A DNA stretch of 64,000 nt from Streptomyces roseofulvus (GTDB lineage: Bacteria; Actinomycetota; Actinomycetes; Streptomycetales; Streptomycetaceae), in assembly GCF_039534915.1 (NCBI RefSeq), contig NZ_BAAAWE010000001.1, positions 6,572,001 through 6,636,000 of the forward strand. The letters run 5' to 3'. The notes below the pieces were generated by a model. That model ran no database searches, was not told where the DNA came from, and worked only from the letters and a program-made list of their open reading frames with translations. The position numbers and the translations under genes were made by a program. Shown one piece after another: positions 22,727-30,707 of the stretch (within the stretch, counting starts at the first letter, position 1; every line of letters starts with the position of its first letter).

Positions 22727-25078
22727 TCAGCGCTTCTCGCGTCCACCCTCCCCGAGCAGCCCCGCCTTCCGCAGCGCGTCCGCCATCGCGGAGTTCGCCG
22801 GCGCCTGCGCCTGACTCCGAGGCTGGCCGCCCTGGCCACGCCCCTGGCCACCCTGCCGCTGCCGCGGCGGCCGCTCCCGCTCCCGCTTCGGCGCGGAGCC
22901 GTCGGCCGTCGCCTCGTCGTCCAGCCGCAGCGTCAGCGAGATCCGCTTCCGCGGGATGTCGACGTCCAGCACCTTCACCTTCACCACGTCCCCCGGCTTC
23001 ACCACGTCCCGCGGGTCCTTGACGAAGGTCTTCGACATGGCCGAGACGTGCACCAGACCGTCCTGGTGCACACCGACGTCCACGAACGCCCCGAACGCCG
23101 CCACGTTCGTGACGACACCCTCCAGGACCATCCCCGACACCAGGTCGCCGATCTTCTCGACGCCCTCCTTGAAGGTGGCCGTCCTGAAGGCGGGCCGCGG
23201 GTCGCGGCCGGGCTTCTCCAGCTCGCGCAGGATGTCGGTGACGGTCGGCAGACCGAAGGTCTCGTCCACGAAGTCGCCCGCCCGCAGCGACCGCAGCGTC
23301 CCCGTGTCGCCGATCAGCGCGGCGACCTCGCCGCCGGTGGTCTTCGCCATCCGCCGCACCACCGGGTACGCCTCCGGGTGCACCGCGGAGGCGTCCAGCG
23401 GGTCGTCGCCGCCCCGGATCCGCAGGAAGCCCGCGCACTGCTCGTACGCCTTCGGGCCGAGCCGGGCCACGTCCTTCAGCGCCTTGCGGGAGCGGAAGGG
23501 GCCGTGGGCGTCGCGGTGCGCCACGATGTTCTCGGCGAGGCCCGCGCTGATCCCGGAGACCCGTGAAAGCAGCGGCGCCGAGGCGGTGTTGACATCGACG
23601 CCGACGCCGTTCACACAGTCCTCGACGACCGCGTCGAGCGAGCGCGAGAGCTTCGTCTCGGCGAGGTCGTGCTGGTACTGGCCGACGCCGATCGACTTCG
23701 GGTCGATCTTCACCAGCTCGGCCAGCGGGTCCTGGAGGCGGCGGGCGATCGACACCGCGCCGCGCAACGACACGTCCAGGCCGGGGAGTTCCTGCGAGGC
23801 GAAGGCGGAGGCCGAGTAGACCGAGGCCCCGGCCTCCGAGACCATCACCTTCGTCAGGTTCAACTCGGGGTGCTTGGCGAGGAGTTCACCGGCGAGCTTG
23901 TCCGTCTCGCGGGAGGCCGTGCCGTTGCCGATGGCGACCAGCTCGACCGCGTGCTCCTTGGCGAGCCGCGCCAGCTTCGCCAGCGACTCGTCCCACTTGT
24001 TGGCCGGGACGTGCGGGTAGATCGTGTCGGTGGCGACGACCTTGCCGGTCGCGTCGACCACCGCCACCTTCACCCCGGTACGGAAGCCGGGGTCGAGGCC
24101 CAGCGTGGCCCGGGTGCCCGCCGGGGCGGCGAGCAGCAGGTCCCGCAGGTTCGCCGCGAAGACCCGGACGGCCTCGTCCTCGGCGGCCGTCCGCAGCCGC
24201 AGCCGCAGGTCGATCCCGAGGTGCACCAGGATCCGGGTGCGCCAGGCCCAGCGGACCGTGTCCTGGAGCCACTTGTCCCCGGGGCGCCCCCGGTCGGCGA
24301 TGCCGAAGCGGCCGGCCACGATCGGCTCGTACGACGAGGGCCCGTCGGTGGGCTCCTCCGGTTCGAGCTCCAGGCTGAGCACGTCCTCCTTCTCGCCGCG
24401 CAGCATGGCGAGGACCCGGTGGGAGGGGAGGGCCGTGAACGGCTCGGCGAAGTCGAAGTAGTCGGAGAACTTCGCGCCCTCCTGCTCCTTGCCCTCGCGG
24501 ACTCGGGCGACCAGCCGGCCCCGGCCCCACATCCGCTCGCGCAGCTCGCCGATGAGGTCGGCGTCCTCGGAGAACGTCTCGGTGAGGATCGCCCGCGCGC
24601 CCTCCAGGGCGGCCGCGGCGTCCGCGACGCCCTTGTCCGCGTCGACGAAGGCCGCCGCGGCGGCCGCCGGCTCCACCGACGGGTCGGCGAGCAGCCCCTC
24701 CGCCAGCGGCGCGAGCCCGGCCTCGCGGGCGATCTGCGCCTTGGTCCGCCGCTTCGGCTTGAACGGCAGGTAGATGTCCTCCAGGCGCGCCTTGGTGTCG
24801 GCGGCCAGGATCCGGGCCTCCAGCTCCTCGGTGAGCTTGCCCTGCTCGCGCACCGAGTCGAGGACGGCGGTCCGCCGGTCCTCCAGCTCCCGCAGGTACC
24901 GCAGCCGCTCCTCGAGGGTGCGGAGCTGCGCGTCGTCGAGCATCTCGGTCGCTTCCTTGCGGTAGCGCGCGATGAACGGCACGGTGGAGCCGCCGTCGAG
25001 CAGCTCGACCGCCGCCCTCACCTGTCGCTCGCGTACGCCGAGCTCCTCGGCGATCCTTGCTTCGATGGACGTCGTCAC
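22727..25078 (-). CDS. tex: Tex family transcription-associated S1 RNA-binding protein
   Basis: A 783-residue Tex protein. In order: the N-terminal helical domain (ARIAEELGVRERQVRAAVELLDGGSTVPFIARYRKEATEMLDD), the YqgF/RNase H-like domain (ATLGLDPGFRTGVKVAVVDATG), helix-hairpin-helix segments (LSRVSGISAGLAENIVAHRDAHGPF and DVARLGPKAYEQCAGFLRI), and a C-terminal S1 domain from about residue 645 (GDLVSGMVLEGVVTNVAAFGAFVDVGVHQDGLVHVS) with a basic Gly/Gln/Arg-rich tail. Tex binds nucleic acid and RNA polymerase and affects transcript processing; it is homologous to Spt6. It is cytosolic and monocistronic. Confidence 0.95.
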   Translation of the reverse strand: MTTSIEARIAEELGVRERQVRAAVELLDGGSTVPFIARYRKEATEMLDDAQLRTLEERLRYLRELEDRRTAVLDSVREQGKLTEELEARILAADTKARLEDIYLPFKPKRRTKAQIAREAGLAPLAEGLLADPSVEPAAAAAAFVDADKGVADAAAALEGARAILTETFSEDADLIGELRERMWGRGRLVARVREGKEQEGAKFSDYFDFAEPFTALPSHRVLAMLRGEKEDVLSLELEPEEPTDGPSSYEPIVAGRFGIADRGRPGDKWLQDTVRWAWRTRILVHLGIDLRLRLRTAAEDEAVRVFAANLRDLLLAAPAGTRATLGLDPGFRTGVKVAVVDATGKVVATDTIYPHVPANKWDESLAKLARLAKEHAVELVAIGNGTASRETDKLAGELLAKHPELNLTKVMVSEAGASVYSASAFASQELPGLDVSLRGAVSIARRLQDPLAELVKIDPKSIGVGQYQHDLAETKLSRSLDAVVEDCVNGVGVDVNTASAPLLSRVSGISAGLAENIVAHRDAHGPFRSRKALKDVARLGPKAYEQCAGFLRIRGGDDPLDASAVHPEAYPVVRRMAKTTGGEVAALIGDTGTLRSLRAGDFVDETFGLPTVTDILRELEKPGRDPRPAFRTATFKEGVEKIGDLVSGMVLEGVVTNVAAFGAFVDVGVHQDGLVHVSAMSKTFVKDPRDVVKPGDVVKVKVLDVDIPRKRISLTLRLDDEATADGSAPKRERERPPRQRQGGQGRGQGGQPRSQAQAPANSAMADALRKAGLLGEGGREKR

Positions 25079-25128
25079 GGTGTCCCGACTCGCCTTCTCG
25101 TGCCTGCTGCTTGCGAGTGCATTGTGCC

Positions 25129-25159
25129 GGGTCGGTCACCCGTACGCGGCAACCGACCC
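25129..25159 (-). terminator. Stem-loop between the SCO6745-like gene and tex
   Basis: An 8-bp stem, GGGTCGGT (25129-25136) with ACCGACCC (25152-25159), loop 15 bases. It is placed to terminate the upstream minus-strand gene before tex. Confidence 0.4.
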
Positions 25160-25194
25160 GTCCCCGCGCGCGCCGCGCGGCCGTCCCCCGGAGC

Positions 25195-26061
25195 TCAGCC
25201 CTTGCCGACGAGGTCGGCGGGGAAGGCGCCCGCGCCCGCGGCGGCGAACAGGAAGCCGCGGCCCAGCTCGGTGAGCCGCTCCACACCGGCCGCGCCGAGG
25301 TGCTCGTACGGGGCGGCGTCCAGGCGGTCCGTGGTCTCCTCCAGCTCCTCCCGCAGCCGGACGCCGGACTCCGTCAGCTCGCCGTCCGCGTCGAGGATCC
25401 CGCGGCCGCGCAGCCGCTCCCGGGCGGCCTCCCAGTCGGCGCGGCCCCAGCCCCGGGTGCCGAGGACCCAGCGCGGCGCCATGCCCTTGCCGGTGGCGGT
25501 GTGCGAGGCCAGCGCCTCGACCGGGTCGAGGCCGGCGGCGAGCAGCGCCGTCAGGTGTCCGTCGCCGCGGTGCTCGCGCAGCAGCGTCGCCGCGTGCCAG
25601 TAGGCGAGGTGCGGCTCCTCGGGCACCGGCAGGTCGGCGTTGGCGGAGTACAGCGGCCGGGCGTGCCGGGTGCACGCCTCGGCGGCCCGCAGGGCCAGCC
25701 CGGCGGCCTCGGCCATCTCCGGGGAGGCGACGGCCTCCTCGCCGAGCAGCCGGCGCAGGGTGGCGTCGGCGGTCCGCAGCCGGGCGTCGAGGACGGCGGC
25801 GGGGGAGGCGGTCTCCCACACAGCGGGCAGATGCCGGGCCAGCAGCTCGTGGCTGTAGTTGTAGAAGGCCGCGGCGACGGTGCCGGGGCCGACGGCGCCG
25901 AGCGCGGCGCTGCGGGCGGCGAGCCGCATCGCGGAGGGGTCGGTGAAGCCGAGCGCCCCGAACTCCCGGTCGAGGTCGGGGGAGAAGTACAGCGTCGAGT
26001 GGAGCGGGTTCAGGGCGTTGTGGCAGCGGCGCCCGGCCCGCGGCGGCAGCGAGGTCGTCAT
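25195..26061 (-). CDS. SCO6745 family protein
   Basis: A 288-residue all-helical protein of the actinobacterial SCO6745 family. The N-terminus ARRCHNALNPLHSTLYFSPDLDREF and the central HTATGKGMAPRWVLGTRGWG are typical. The C-terminal part (WEAARERLRGRGILDADGELTESGVRLREELEETTDRL) has the shape of a winged helix-turn-helix, and the last segment pairs with a domain that resembles a ligand-binding bundle. Whether it binds DNA is unknown. It is transcribed toward tex and diverges from the GlxA-type regulator across 127 bp. Confidence 0.85.
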   Translation of the reverse strand: MTTSLPPRAGRRCHNALNPLHSTLYFSPDLDREFGALGFTDPSAMRLAARSAALGAVGPGTVAAAFYNYSHELLARHLPAVWETASPAAVLDARLRTADATLRRLLGEEAVASPEMAEAAGLALRAAEACTRHARPLYSANADLPVPEEPHLAYWHAATLLREHRGDGHLTALLAAGLDPVEALASHTATGKGMAPRWVLGTRGWGRADWEAARERLRGRGILDADGELTESGVRLREELEETTDRLDAAPYEHLGAAGVERLTELGRGFLFAAAGAGAFPADLVGKG

Positions 26062-26188
26062 GGCACCAGAACCTAACCGACTGCTTGGTACGGAGGGAAT
26101 GGCGTTCCGGTCACCTCCGCCGCCGATGGCAGGAAAGGTGGGGTCGTCGTCCTTGCGGCCGCCCTCGCCGGGCCCGAAGGATGGAGCC

Positions 26189-27163
26189 ATGACCCCGCGC
26201 CCCGTCCTCGTCGTCCTCTTCGACGGCGTGCAGAGCCTCGACGTCACCGGACCCGTCGAGGTGTTCCACGCCGCCGGCTGGGCCTCGGGCGCCCCGGAGG
26301 ACCCGTACCCGATCCGTACCGCCTCCCTGGACGGCGGCCCGGTCCGCACCGGCAGCGGCCTGCGGATCCTCCCCGACACCGGACTCGCCGAGGCCGTCGC
26401 CGACGGCCCGCCGCACACCCTCGTCGTGCCCGGCGGCGACGGCACCCGGGGCGCCGACCCGGCCCTCGTCGACTGGCTGCGCGCCCACGGTCCGCACGCC
26501 GAGCGGCTGGTCTCGGTCTGCACCGGAGCGCTGCGCCTCGCCGAGGCGGGGCTCCTCGACGGACACCGGGCCACCACCCACTGGATGGCGTGCGAGCACC
26601 TCGCCCGCCGCCACCCGCAGGTGGACGTCGACCCCGAGCCCATCTTCGTCCGGGACGGCCGGATCGCGACCTCCGCCGGCGTCACCGCCGGCATCGACCT
26701 GGCCCTCGCCCTGGTGGAGGAGGACCTGGGCCGGGAGGCGGCCCTCGCCATCGCCCGGATGCTCGTGGTCTTCCTCCGCAGACCGGGCAACCAGGCCCAG
26801 TTCAGCGCCCAGCTCGCCGCCCAGACCGCGCGCCGCGAACCGCTGCGCGACGTCCAGGCGTGGATCGCCGAGCACCCGGACGAGGACCTGTCCGTCGACC
26901 GGCTCGCCGCCCGCGCCCGGCTCTCGCCCCGCCACTTCGCCCGCACCTTCCACGCCGAGACCGGGGTCACCCCGGGCCGATACGTCGACCGGATCCGCCT
27001 CGAACACGCCCGCAGGCTCCTGGAGGAGACCACCGACGGCGTCGAGGAGGTCTCCCGCGCCGCCGGCTACGGCACCCCCGAGGCGATGCGCCGCGCCTTC
27101 GCGAAGGCGCTCGGCACCGCCCCGGCCGACTACCGCCGCCGCTTCCACGCACCCGTCAGCTGA
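26189..27163 (+). CDS. GlxA family transcriptional regulator (DJ-1/PfpI + AraC HTH)
   Basis: A 324-residue regulator. Residues about 5-175 form a DJ-1/PfpI (glutamine amidotransferase-like) domain with the elbow Cys in LVSVCTGALRLAEAGLLDGHRATTHW; the His of a catalytic pair is present in TTHW. The C-terminal AraC-type double HTH is DVQAWIAEHPDEDLSVDRLAARARLSPRHFARTFHAETGVTPGRYVDRIRLEHARRLLEE. GlxA/ArgR-type members sense small metabolites such as arginine. Start ATG 26189 follows GAAGGATGGAG. The stop is 11 bp ahead of a stand-alone DJ-1 protein gene, so they form a two-gene operon. Confidence 0.9.
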   Translation: MTPRPVLVVLFDGVQSLDVTGPVEVFHAAGWASGAPEDPYPIRTASLDGGPVRTGSGLRILPDTGLAEAVADGPPHTLVVPGGDGTRGADPALVDWLRAHGPHAERLVSVCTGALRLAEAGLLDGHRATTHWMACEHLARRHPQVDVDPEPIFVRDGRIATSAGVTAGIDLALALVEEDLGREAALAIARMLVVFLRRPGNQAQFSAQLAAQTARREPLRDVQAWIAEHPDEDLSVDRLAARARLSPRHFARTFHAETGVTPGRYVDRIRLEHARRLLEETTDGVEEVSRAAGYGTPEAMRRAFAKALGTAPADYRRRFHAPVS

Positions 27164-27174
27164 AAGGGACCGCC

Positions 27175-27816
27175 ATGCAGATCGCCGTGCTCCTCTTCGA
27201 GGGCTTCACCACGCTCGACGCCGTCGGCCCGTACGAGATCCTCTCCCGGCTCCCCGGCGCGGAGACCGTCTTCGTCGCCAAGGCGCCCGGCCCGGTCCGC
27301 AACGACCAGGGCAGCCTCGCGCTCGTCGCCGACAAGTCCCTCGCCGACGTGCCGCACCCGGACGTCGTCCTCGTCCCCGGCGGCCCCGAGACCCGCACGG
27401 CCATGCACGACCCGGAGATCCGGGAGTGGCTGCGCACCGCCGACTCCACCAGCACCTGGACCACCTCGGTCTGCACCGGTTCGCTCCTGCTCGCCGCCGC
27501 CGGACTCCTCGACGGCCGCCGCGCGACCACCCACTGGCTGGCCTACGAGGAGCTGCGCGCCCTGGGCGTCGAGCCCACCGGCGAGCGGGTCGTCTTCGAC
27601 GGCAAGTACGTCACGGCCGCCGGCGTCTCGTCCGGCATCGACATGGGCCTCCACCTGCTCGGCCGGATCGCCGGCGACGACGCCGCCATGACCGTCCAGC
27701 TGCTCACCGAGTACGACCCGCAGCCGCCGTACGACGCGGGCTCCCCGCTCAAGGCCCCCGCCCACCTGGTGGAGCGCTGGCGCGGGGTCCGGACCGAGGA
27801 CCTGCCCCAGGGCTGA
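27175..27816 (+). CDS. DJ-1/PfpI family protein
   Basis: A 213-residue single-domain DJ-1/PfpI protein: MQIAVLLFEGFTTLDAVGPYEILSRLPG at the start, VLVPGGPETR for the first acidic loop, the nucleophile elbow TSVCTGSLLLAAAGLLDGRRATTHW and a C-terminal GVSSGIDMGLHLL. It is homologous to the sensory domain of the adjacent GlxA regulator and closely related to isonitrile hydratase-like members (InhA type), which use the Cys but need no ATP. Operon context suggests it processes the compound sensed by the regulator; the compound is unknown. Confidence 0.88.
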   Translation: MQIAVLLFEGFTTLDAVGPYEILSRLPGAETVFVAKAPGPVRNDQGSLALVADKSLADVPHPDVVLVPGGPETRTAMHDPEIREWLRTADSTSTWTTSVCTGSLLLAAAGLLDGRRATTHWLAYEELRALGVEPTGERVVFDGKYVTAAGVSSGIDMGLHLLGRIAGDDAAMTVQLLTEYDPQPPYDAGSPLKAPAHLVERWRGVRTEDLPQG

Positions 27817-27819
27817 CCG

Positions 27820-28572
27820 TCAGAGCCCGTAGGTGAAGCGGGGCGCCCGGCGCTCCAGGAAGGCGGCGACACCCTCAGCGGTGTCGCCGCTGCCGCGCGC
27901 CTGCGCCGTCCAGTGCGCGTCCCGGTCCAGGCGCCCGTCGGCGAACTCCTTGGCCGCCGCCTGGGTCAGCAGCGAGCGGGAGACGAGGAGCCGGCAGAAC
28001 TCCTCGACCCGCTTCGCCAGCCCCTCCGCCGGGTGCACCTCGTCCACGAAACCGGTCCGCAGCGCCCGCTCGGTGTCGATCAGCTCGCCGGAGAAGAGCA
28101 GGTACTTGGCGGTGGCCGGGCCGACCAGGGCGGTGAGCCGCCGGGTCGAGGAGGAGGGGTAGACGATGCCGAGCTTCGCCGGGGTGATGCCGAACCGGGC
28201 GCCCTCCGCGGCGAACCGCAGGTCGCAGGCGCCGGCCAGCTGGCTGCCGCCGCCGACGCAGTAGCCGCGCACGGCCGCGACGGTCGGCTTGGGGAAGGCG
28301 GCGAGCGCCTCCTCGGCGCGGACGGCCAGCGCCTGCTGCTCGTCGCCCGGCTCGCGCAGCGTCGAGATGTCGGCGCCGGCGCAGAAGGTGTCGCCCGCGC
28401 CGGTCAGCACCAGGACCCGGACGGCCGGATCGGCGGCGAGCCGGTCGAGGACGGCGGGCAGCGACCGCCACATCCCGGCCGTCATGGCGTTGCGCTTGGC
28501 CGGGTTGCTGATGACGACGGTCGCGACCCCGTCCGTGACGCTGTCGACGAGCCGGGGCTCCACGGTCTCCAT
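27820..28572 (-). CDS. Enoyl-CoA hydratase/isomerase family protein
   Basis: A 250-residue crotonase-fold enzyme. The first oxyanion-hole strand is GDTFCAGADISTLREP and the second AVRGYCVGGGSQLAGACDLRFAAEGARFGITPAKLGIVYPS, with both backbone NH groups expected. The usual hydratase Glu pair is not evident: the residue after GIVYPSSS is Ser/Thr, so isomerase or hydrolase activity is as likely. It is cytosolic. A TAGCAT box six bases upstream of ATG suggests leaderless expression. The stop lies 3 bp from the stop of the convergent DJ-1 gene. Confidence 0.88.
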   Translation of the reverse strand: METVEPRLVDSVTDGVATVVISNPAKRNAMTAGMWRSLPAVLDRLAADPAVRVLVLTGAGDTFCAGADISTLREPGDEQQALAVRAEEALAAFPKPTVAAVRGYCVGGGSQLAGACDLRFAAEGARFGITPAKLGIVYPSSSTRRLTALVGPATAKYLLFSGELIDTERALRTGFVDEVHPAEGLAKRVEEFCRLLVSRSLLTQAAAKEFADGRLDRDAHWTAQARGSGDTAEGVAAFLERRAPRFTYGL

Positions 28573-28578
28573 GGCCGG

Positions 28579-28584
28579 ATGCTA
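28579..28584 (-). promoter_or_regulatory. -10 element for leaderless enoyl-CoA hydratase transcript
   Basis: On the minus strand TAGCAT is followed by six bases (CCGGCC) and the ATG at 28570-28572, so the message should start at the start codon. Confidence 0.5.
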
Positions 28585-28643
28585 TCCAGCGGTGCCGACC
28601 GTACGATCAGGAAGGGGTCGTCAGGCAGCCGCGAGGAGGCACG

Positions 28644-29309
28644 ATGGCCAGGAAGTCCCGGGACGAGGCTCTCGATCCCGTCCAGGAGATGGCCCGCGAG
28701 GGGAAGAAGCTGGGCCGGAGCTTCGGCTGGCTGGCCGCGCTCGGCGCGATCCTGGTGGTCTGCGGGATCGTCGGCCTGGTCTACACCGGGCTCGCCACCC
28801 TCACGTCGATGTGGCTCTTCGGCTGGCTGCTGCTCATCGGCGGCCTGGTGGGGCTGCTCCAGGCGTACTCGTCGCGGGGCACCAGCTACTTCTGGCTGGC
28901 GGCGGTGGTCGCGGCGGTGAACCTCGCGGCCGGCTGCGTGGTCCTGCGCCACCCGGAGGGCACGGCCGAGGCGCTGACCATGTTCGCCGCCCTGCTCTTC
29001 CTCACCGGCGGCGTCTTCCGGCTGGTCGGCAGCGTGGTGGTGCGCGGCCCCCAGTTCGGGTGGACGCTGCTCCAGGGCGCCTTCGGGGTGCTCCTGGGCG
29101 TTCTGGTGCTCTTCGACTGGCCGGACAGCAGCCGGTACGTCATCGGCGTGTTCTTCTCGCTGGCGCTGCTCTTCGACGGCCTCGGGCTGATCGCGATCGG
29201 CGTCGGCGGCCGGCGGATCGTCGGGATGGTCACCCCGCAGCCGGAACAGGCCACGGAACCGACCCCGGGGACCCCCTCGGAAAACGCGCAGGATCAGTCG
29301 AACAACTGA
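28644..29309 (+). CDS. HdeD family membrane protein (DUF308)
   Basis: A 221-residue integral membrane protein with six predicted helices in three hairpins of the DUF308 type (about residues 28-48, 55-73, 85-102, 110-130, 139-157 and 164-186), a basic, charged N-terminus and an acidic, disordered C-terminal tail (PQPEQATEPTPGTPSENAQDQ). Enterobacterial HdeD contributes to acid resistance at high cell density; the function in Streptomyces is unknown. ATG 28644 has a good GAGGAGG ribosome-binding site. No operon partner is evident: the next gene starts 94 bp on with its own likely promoter. Confidence 0.85.
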   Translation: MARKSRDEALDPVQEMAREGKKLGRSFGWLAALGAILVVCGIVGLVYTGLATLTSMWLFGWLLLIGGLVGLLQAYSSRGTSYFWLAAVVAAVNLAAGCVVLRHPEGTAEALTMFAALLFLTGGVFRLVGSVVVRGPQFGWTLLQGAFGVLLGVLVLFDWPDSSRYVIGVFFSLALLFDGLGLIAIGVGGRRIVGMVTPQPEQATEPTPGTPSENAQDQSNN

Positions 29310-29403
29310 CGTCGGCATACGCCATCGATCAGAAGGTGGCCGATAGATGTCGACTTCTGGTCAGTAGGTCGGGAGACCCCTCCGGATTGCCAAGACTCGA
29401 AGC

Positions 29404-29958
29404 GTGGCGAGAATCGAGCACGAGGGTGGGAACCGGACCATGGAGACCCGCGGAGGTGTCCCCGCCCGGCCACCGTCCTACGAAGGAGTCTGGCGCTTCA
29501 CCGCTCCCGCGGTCGACGTCTCCGTCCCCCAGGCCCGGCACGCGGTACGCGACCTGCTGGCCCGCCAGGGAGTTCCGGTCCACGAGGACATCCGGCACGG
29601 GCTGTTGCTGATCGTCTCCGAGCTGGTGACCAACGCCGTGCGGCACGCGGCGCTGCTCTCCCCGGAGATAGCGGTCGAGGTGGCCATCGGGCCGGAATGG
29701 GTGCGGGTGTCCGTCGAGGACAACCACCCCTACCGGCCCAAGGCGCTGGAGGCGGACTACGGGCAGACCGGCGGCCGGGGACTGCTCCTCGTGAAGGAGA
29801 TCGCCCTGGAGGCCGGCGGCGCCTGCGACGTCGAGCACACCGCGGGCGGCGGCAAGATCATCTGGGCGGCGCTGCCCCTGGCCCCGATGGCACCGGGGCC
29901 GGGGACGGCTGCGGAAGGCCGGGTCACCAGCCCCCGGCAGGACCCGTCAGCTCCCTGA
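29404..29958 (+). CDS. ATP-binding anti-sigma-factor-like protein (HATPase_c)
   Basis: A 184-residue protein with a GHKL ATPase domain of the SpoIIAB/RsbW type: N box LLLIVSELVTNAVRHA, G1 box VRVSVEDNHPY and G2 box TGGRGLLLVKEIA. Streptomyces encodes dozens of such kinases/anti-sigma factors; the partner sigma factor or anti-anti-sigma factor is not adjacent. A GTG start at 29404 is used; ATG 29440 (METRGG) is a good alternative after GGGTGGG. The Pro-rich C-terminal tail overlaps the convergent idi gene by 35 bp. Confidence 0.85.
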   Translation: MARIEHEGGNRTMETRGGVPARPPSYEGVWRFTAPAVDVSVPQARHAVRDLLARQGVPVHEDIRHGLLLIVSELVTNAVRHAALLSPEIAVEVAIGPEWVRVSVEDNHPYRPKALEADYGQTGGRGLLLVKEIALEAGGACDVEHTAGGGKIIWAALPLAPMAPGPGTAAEGRVTSPRQDPSAP

Positions 29959-30556
29959 TCGCCGGGCGGGCCGCGTCGAGCACCGTCATGAACCAGGCGG
30001 AGAACGGCGCGGCCGCGTGCCGCTCGGCCAGCTCGGCCGGGGTGACGAAGGCGTACTCGCCGATCTCCTCCGGGTCCGGCCGCGGCGTGGCCTGCACCAG
30101 GCCGACGAAGAGGTGGTTGAACTCCTGCTCCACCAGGCCCGAGGCAGGATCCGGGTGGTTGTACCGGACGGTGCCGGCCTCGCCCATCAGCGTGGGGGAG
30201 ACGCCCAGCTCCTCGAAGGTGCGCCGCGCGGCCGCCGCGAACGGCGCCTCGCCCGGGTAGGGGTGCCCGCAGCAGGTGTTCGACCAGACGCCGGGGGAGT
30301 GGTACTTGCCGAGTGCCCGGCGCTGGAGCAGCAGCCGGCCCTCCTCGTCGAAGAGGAAGACCGAGAACGCGCGGTGCAGCTGCCCGGGGGCCTGGTGGGC
30401 GGCCAGCTTCTCCGCCGTGCCGATGGTGTTCCCGGCCTCGTCGACCAGTTCCAGCATGATCGGCTCCGGGGTGGCGGACGGCTCCGTGCCGTTCGACGAG
30501 AGCTTCGACGCAAGCCCCGGCGCGATCTCGGCCGTGGTGCCCTGTGTGGTCGGCAT
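29924..30556 (-). CDS. idi: Isopentenyl-diphosphate delta-isomerase (type I)
   Basis: A 210-residue type I IPP isomerase of the Nudix fold. Key features are LHRAFSVFLFDEEGRLLLQRRALGKYHSPGVWSNTCCGHPYPGE, with the catalytic Cys in the NTCCGHP motif, and the metal/acid-base Glu region ARRTFEELGV and LVEQEFNHLFVG. It interconverts IPP and DMAPP, balancing the C5 pool. The hopanoid operon lies 10 kb away on the other strand and would draw on this pool. The N-terminal 30 residues are low complexity. Start ATG 30554-30556 is chosen for the conserved MPTTQGTT region; an ATG two codons upstream is possible. Confidence 0.95.
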   Translation of the reverse strand: MPTTQGTTAEIAPGLASKLSSNGTEPSATPEPIMLELVDEAGNTIGTAEKLAAHQAPGQLHRAFSVFLFDEEGRLLLQRRALGKYHSPGVWSNTCCGHPYPGEAPFAAAARRTFEELGVSPTLMGEAGTVRYNHPDPASGLVEQEFNHLFVGLVQATPRPDPEEIGEYAFVTPAELAERHAAAPFSAWFMTVLDAARPAIRELTGPAGGW

Positions 30557-30643
30557 ACCCATCCTTCGCTTCGGTCCTCGGCCCGTGAGGGCCACCCCAG
30601 TCTGCCGTACAAAACCGGCTTGTCCGCACTTCGGCGGCCGGAG

Positions 30644-30692
30644 CCCGCCGCTCCCACCGCACCGGAGTACACCGGGGCGGGGGAGCGGCGGG
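30644..30692 (-). terminator. Terminator after the methyltransferase-acetyltransferase gene
   Basis: A 12-bp stem, CCCGCCGCTCCC (30644-30655) with GGGAGCGGCGGG (30681-30692), in the 151-bp gap between this minus-strand gene and idi. The idi promoter must lie in the remaining part of the gap. Confidence 0.6.
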
Positions 30693-30707
30693 CCCGTCAG
30701 GGGCAGG

